A DNA stretch of 16,012 bases from positions 1 through 16,012 of the forward strand of contig JAHLKH010000384.1 of assembly GCA_025526915.1 (NCBI GenBank). Reading direction: 5' to 3'. Source of the stretch: Entophlyctis helioformis. Taxonomy: Eukaryota; Chytridiomycota; Chytridiomycetes; Chytridiales; Chytriomycetaceae. How positions within the stretch are numbered: position 1 is the stretch's first letter; every line of letters begins with the position of its first letter. This document shows, piece by piece, positions 14,148 through 16,012 of the stretch. The position numbers were made by a program, and so were the translations under genes. A model generated the notes under the pieces. It was not told the origin of the DNA. It saw only the letters and a list, made by a program, of their open reading frames with translations, and did no database searches.

Positions 14148-14160
14148 ATCGCCAGGCAAC
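14148..14160 (+). promoter_or_regulatory. X-box-like (RFX) motif
   Basis: ATCGCC-A-GGCAAC matches the X-box pattern GTNRCC-N(0-3)-RGYAAC at all constrained positions but one. It lies about 130 bases upstream of the CFAP97-like start codon. In animals RFX factors drive ciliary genes through X-boxes. One match could be chance. Confidence 0.35.
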
Positions 14161-14286
14161 ATTGATTCGGGATCCCTCCGGTCGACCATACTGCCCAACA
14201 ACAGGTCATTCTAACAATACACGGCGCATCAGCAACACAGCCAAAGGATCTCGGAAGGCATAGAAGGAGCAGCAAGCACCTAGACC

Positions 14287-15860
14287 ATGATCGTTTCTGG
14301 CAGTGCAGAAAAGACAGCGACACCAAAGCCTGTCCGAAAGACCGTGATGGTTGTTGCGCCAAAAGACAAGGACATGCCCCGACTCGCGCCGTCCGAACAT
14401 GCGCGCACTTACCACCACCAACGGCCGCAACGGCAACGTCCGAATCTGTCTCTAGCACAGTCTCACCGCAAGCAACCGCAAGCAAGTCTGCGCTTGTGCA
14501 GGCATCTCAGACCACCGCGTCGCGAGCATCCAGTACAGCTGCCCATCCATTGCTTCCTTCTGCATCCACATCCGCCTCGGCAGCGCGGCCACAAGGATCA
14601 GAAGCGCCACGCAACACAGCCGCCCCTGCTGTCGCTCCAGCTGCAGGACCCTCGAAATCGCGTCCGTCAGCATCTGCTCCACCAGCCTCGGCCAGAACAC
14701 CCCACACAGCCAGTCACGCAACACGTCCAATGACGGCAAAAGCATCATCTGCGATTACGTCAACAAACGGCCCACAGACATGCGCAACAGCCGGCCCGCC
14801 GCCGGCCGAAGGCGAGGACCCGTTTTCGTACAGGCACTACAACGCCTACCATCCAACAGCCAACAAGCTTCTGTCGAAGAAGTGGGAAGAGCGGAGCCGT
14901 TCGCTGCACCTCAAGAAGCTCAAAGAGGTTCGCGCCACCATCGACAATGCTCCGCCCAAGGTCTATCCGCACCTGGAGATGCGTCTCAAGAAACTCAAGC
15001 TCGAGGAAGTAGGTCATCAGCAAGCGCCTTTGATCTTGCTCTTGCTCGGTATTGTCCCATGTGTGTTGACTCTGATGCGTGTGTACCGCGTGCGAACCAA
15101 CCAGACCGACTGGTAGACATCAAGCGCAAGAACCAGATCTTGCTCGAGCGCATCGCATTCCAAATGGTGCGCATCTCGGATGTTGGCCAAAAGGGGCTGT
15201 TGGAGACACCCGCAATCCGATCCTGCAGCGAGAAACGGCGGCGAGACAAGGCCATCATCGCTTCTCAGAACCTGGCAAGTGGAGGCTCCTGCTTAGCGCT
15301 CCATGCGCATCACAAAAGAGCGTAGTGCAGGGTCTAACGCACATGTGACTGCGCACCAACCTGCGCACCAACCTGCGCCATTTGATGCTTTAACCCACAG
15401 GAGATCTACGAGCGCATAGAAAACAAGTCGCCATTCTACAACCGATTCGAGTGGCTCGCCGACCGCAGACGCAACCTCGGCTACCTCAAGAAACATCTCC
15501 CAGTACCCCAAGCACTACTTCCGTCTGATCAATGAGTTTGACAACAACGAGGATCTTGTGCGGCTGTCAAAGGCTGCAACACGTCCAACCACTCGCGCGC
15601 AGACGGCGTTTCCGGCCCTCCGTGGTGCCTACTCCACAAGCGCAGCCGTCAGCGACATCCGCGCTGCGTATGGCGACGAGGCGTACACTAGTGGAGGCAT
15701 GGAAGCGTTGGTGTCAAGGGCATGGGGTATGCTGCCATGGCTAGTGGCCGTAAACCGCGGCCCATGACTGCAGCACCTGTGCGACCCAAGGAGCATATTG
15801 GGACAGGGTTCTATCTAAGCGAGGACGAGGAGGATGACGAGAAGTCGACAAGAACGCGCG

Positions 15861-15893
<33 letters not shown>

Positions 15894-15976
15894 ACAATGA
15901 TCAAGGTACAGGTGATCGCCCAGAGAGCCTCCGACACTCCAAAGCAGTCGAAAGGGATGCGGTTGCTGTGCAATGA
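14287..15976 (+). CDS. CFAP97/Hemingway-domain protein, flagella-associated (multi-exon, frame breaks)
   Basis: CFAP97-family proteins occur in ciliated and flagellated eukaryotes. The start is ATG 14287 (GACCATGATC; MIVSGSAEKTATPKP). The coding signal changes frame near 14400 (unrecognised intron or missing base) and continues as Ser/Ala/Thr-rich linker. The domain core begins near 14825: YRHYNAYHPTANKLLSKKWEE, then HLKKLKEVRATIDNAPPKVYPHLE and KKLKLEE. After the intron at 15013-15104 comes RLVDIKRKNQILLERIAFQMV. After a GC-AG intron (15275-15400) comes EIYERIENKSPFYNRFEW...RRRNLGYLK. An extra A in AAA (15491-15493) breaks the frame before NISQYPKHYFRLINEF. A third break near 15695-15720 precedes GYAAMASGRKPRPMTAAPVRP and an acidic, poly-Q tail ending at TGA 15974-15976. 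The KKWEER, IDNxPP and NKSPFYNR blocks make the family call good. Breaks in three places could mean sequence errors or gene decay. Confidence 0.82.
15013..15104 (+). other. CFAP97-like gene intron, about 92 nt, boundary ambiguous
   Basis: Using GTCATC at 15013 with acceptor ACCAG (15103-15104) keeps phase 1 and yields KLKLEEVDRLVDIKRKNQ. The stronger donor GTAGGT at 15009 would give a better family alignment (LEE-x-RLVDI) but leaves the frame one base short. Confidence 0.7.
15275..15400 (+). other. CFAP97-like gene GC-AG intron, 126 nt, phase 0
   Basis: The exon ends AACCTG, followed by the optimal GC donor GCAAGT. The acceptor is CCCACAG. It joins IIASQNL to EIYERIENKSPFYNR, a conserved family segment. 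The nearby GT (15279) gives phase 1, which does not fit the acceptor. TTTAAC near 15390 and TCTAAC near 15333 are branch candidates. Confidence 0.85.
15863..15892 (+). repeat. (CAG)n coding run, poly-Gln
   Basis: About nine CAG/CAA codons in a row encode the poly-Gln near the C-terminus of the CFAP97-like protein. Confidence 0.85.
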
Positions 15977-16012
15977 TGCTGCCGCGGTAACTTCTACAGA
16001 CGGAAGCGAAAT

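Larger units (their letters stand above)
13902..14286. promoter_or_regulatory. Divergent promoter between MED21 and the CFAP97-like gene
   Basis: These 385 bases separate two opposed start codons, so both promoters must lie here. The region contains the palindromic E-box pair and the X-box-like site described below. No ORF in it looks coding. Confidence 0.75.

Noticed and set aside
14405..14415. GGTAAGT-like 5' splice site on the minus strand
   Set aside because: No minus-strand exon ends there; the strand is occupied by the CFAP97-like gene in the plus direction.

Overview
This window looks like nuclear DNA of a GC-rich, intron-containing eukaryote, most likely a zoosporic (flagellated) early-diverging fungus. 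The evidence is short spliceosomal introns with CTGAC/CTAAC-like branch sites, a Mediator subunit, an F-box/WD40 protein, a DYRK kinase, and a CFAP97/Hemingway-type protein, a family tied to cilia and flagella. The flagellar gene argues against yeasts and moulds. Placement within zoosporic fungi is inference. I found no operons, rRNA, tRNA, CRISPR arrays or transposons.

Layout. (1) 1-736, minus: 5' part of an unrecognised Ala/Pro/Thr-rich basic protein that runs off the window. (2) 737-3238: about 2.5 kb with no supported gene, full of 8-16 bp tandem microrepeats. (3) 3239-4225, plus: a two-exon 305-aa protein of unassigned function with a WKLSRG..FRP motif and a helix-hairpin-helix-like GVGPATAS motif. 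(4) 4306-9835, plus: a four-exon class-2 DYRK kinase of about 1,656 aa with very long low-complexity flanks. (5) 9836-10096: a short convergent intergenic gap. (6) 10097-12994, minus: F-box/WD40 protein. (7) 13139-13901, minus: MED21 in four exons. (8) 13902-14286: a compact divergent promoter region with a palindromic double E-box. (9) 14287-15976, plus: CFAP97-domain protein in several exons.

Two properties recur. First, nearly every gene contains at least one place where the reading frame breaks by one base. The clearest are in short homopolymers where dropping one base restores a family-consistent protein: GGG at 486-488, AAAA at 9278-9281, CCC at 13357-13359 and AAA at 15491-15493. This points to residual indel errors in the assembly rather than pseudogenes. 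Second, some introns start with GC instead of GT. The best case, at 15275, is fixed by conserved protein sequence on both sides.

The genes are ordinary eukaryotic housekeeping, signalling and flagellar genes and do not form an obvious functional cluster. The one suggestive link is the shared MED21/CFAP97 promoter. I did not find an undescribed multi-gene system here. The most interesting items are the promoter architecture, the GC-AG introns, the 48-copy GT tract at a kinase 5' splice site, and the two uncharacterised proteins.
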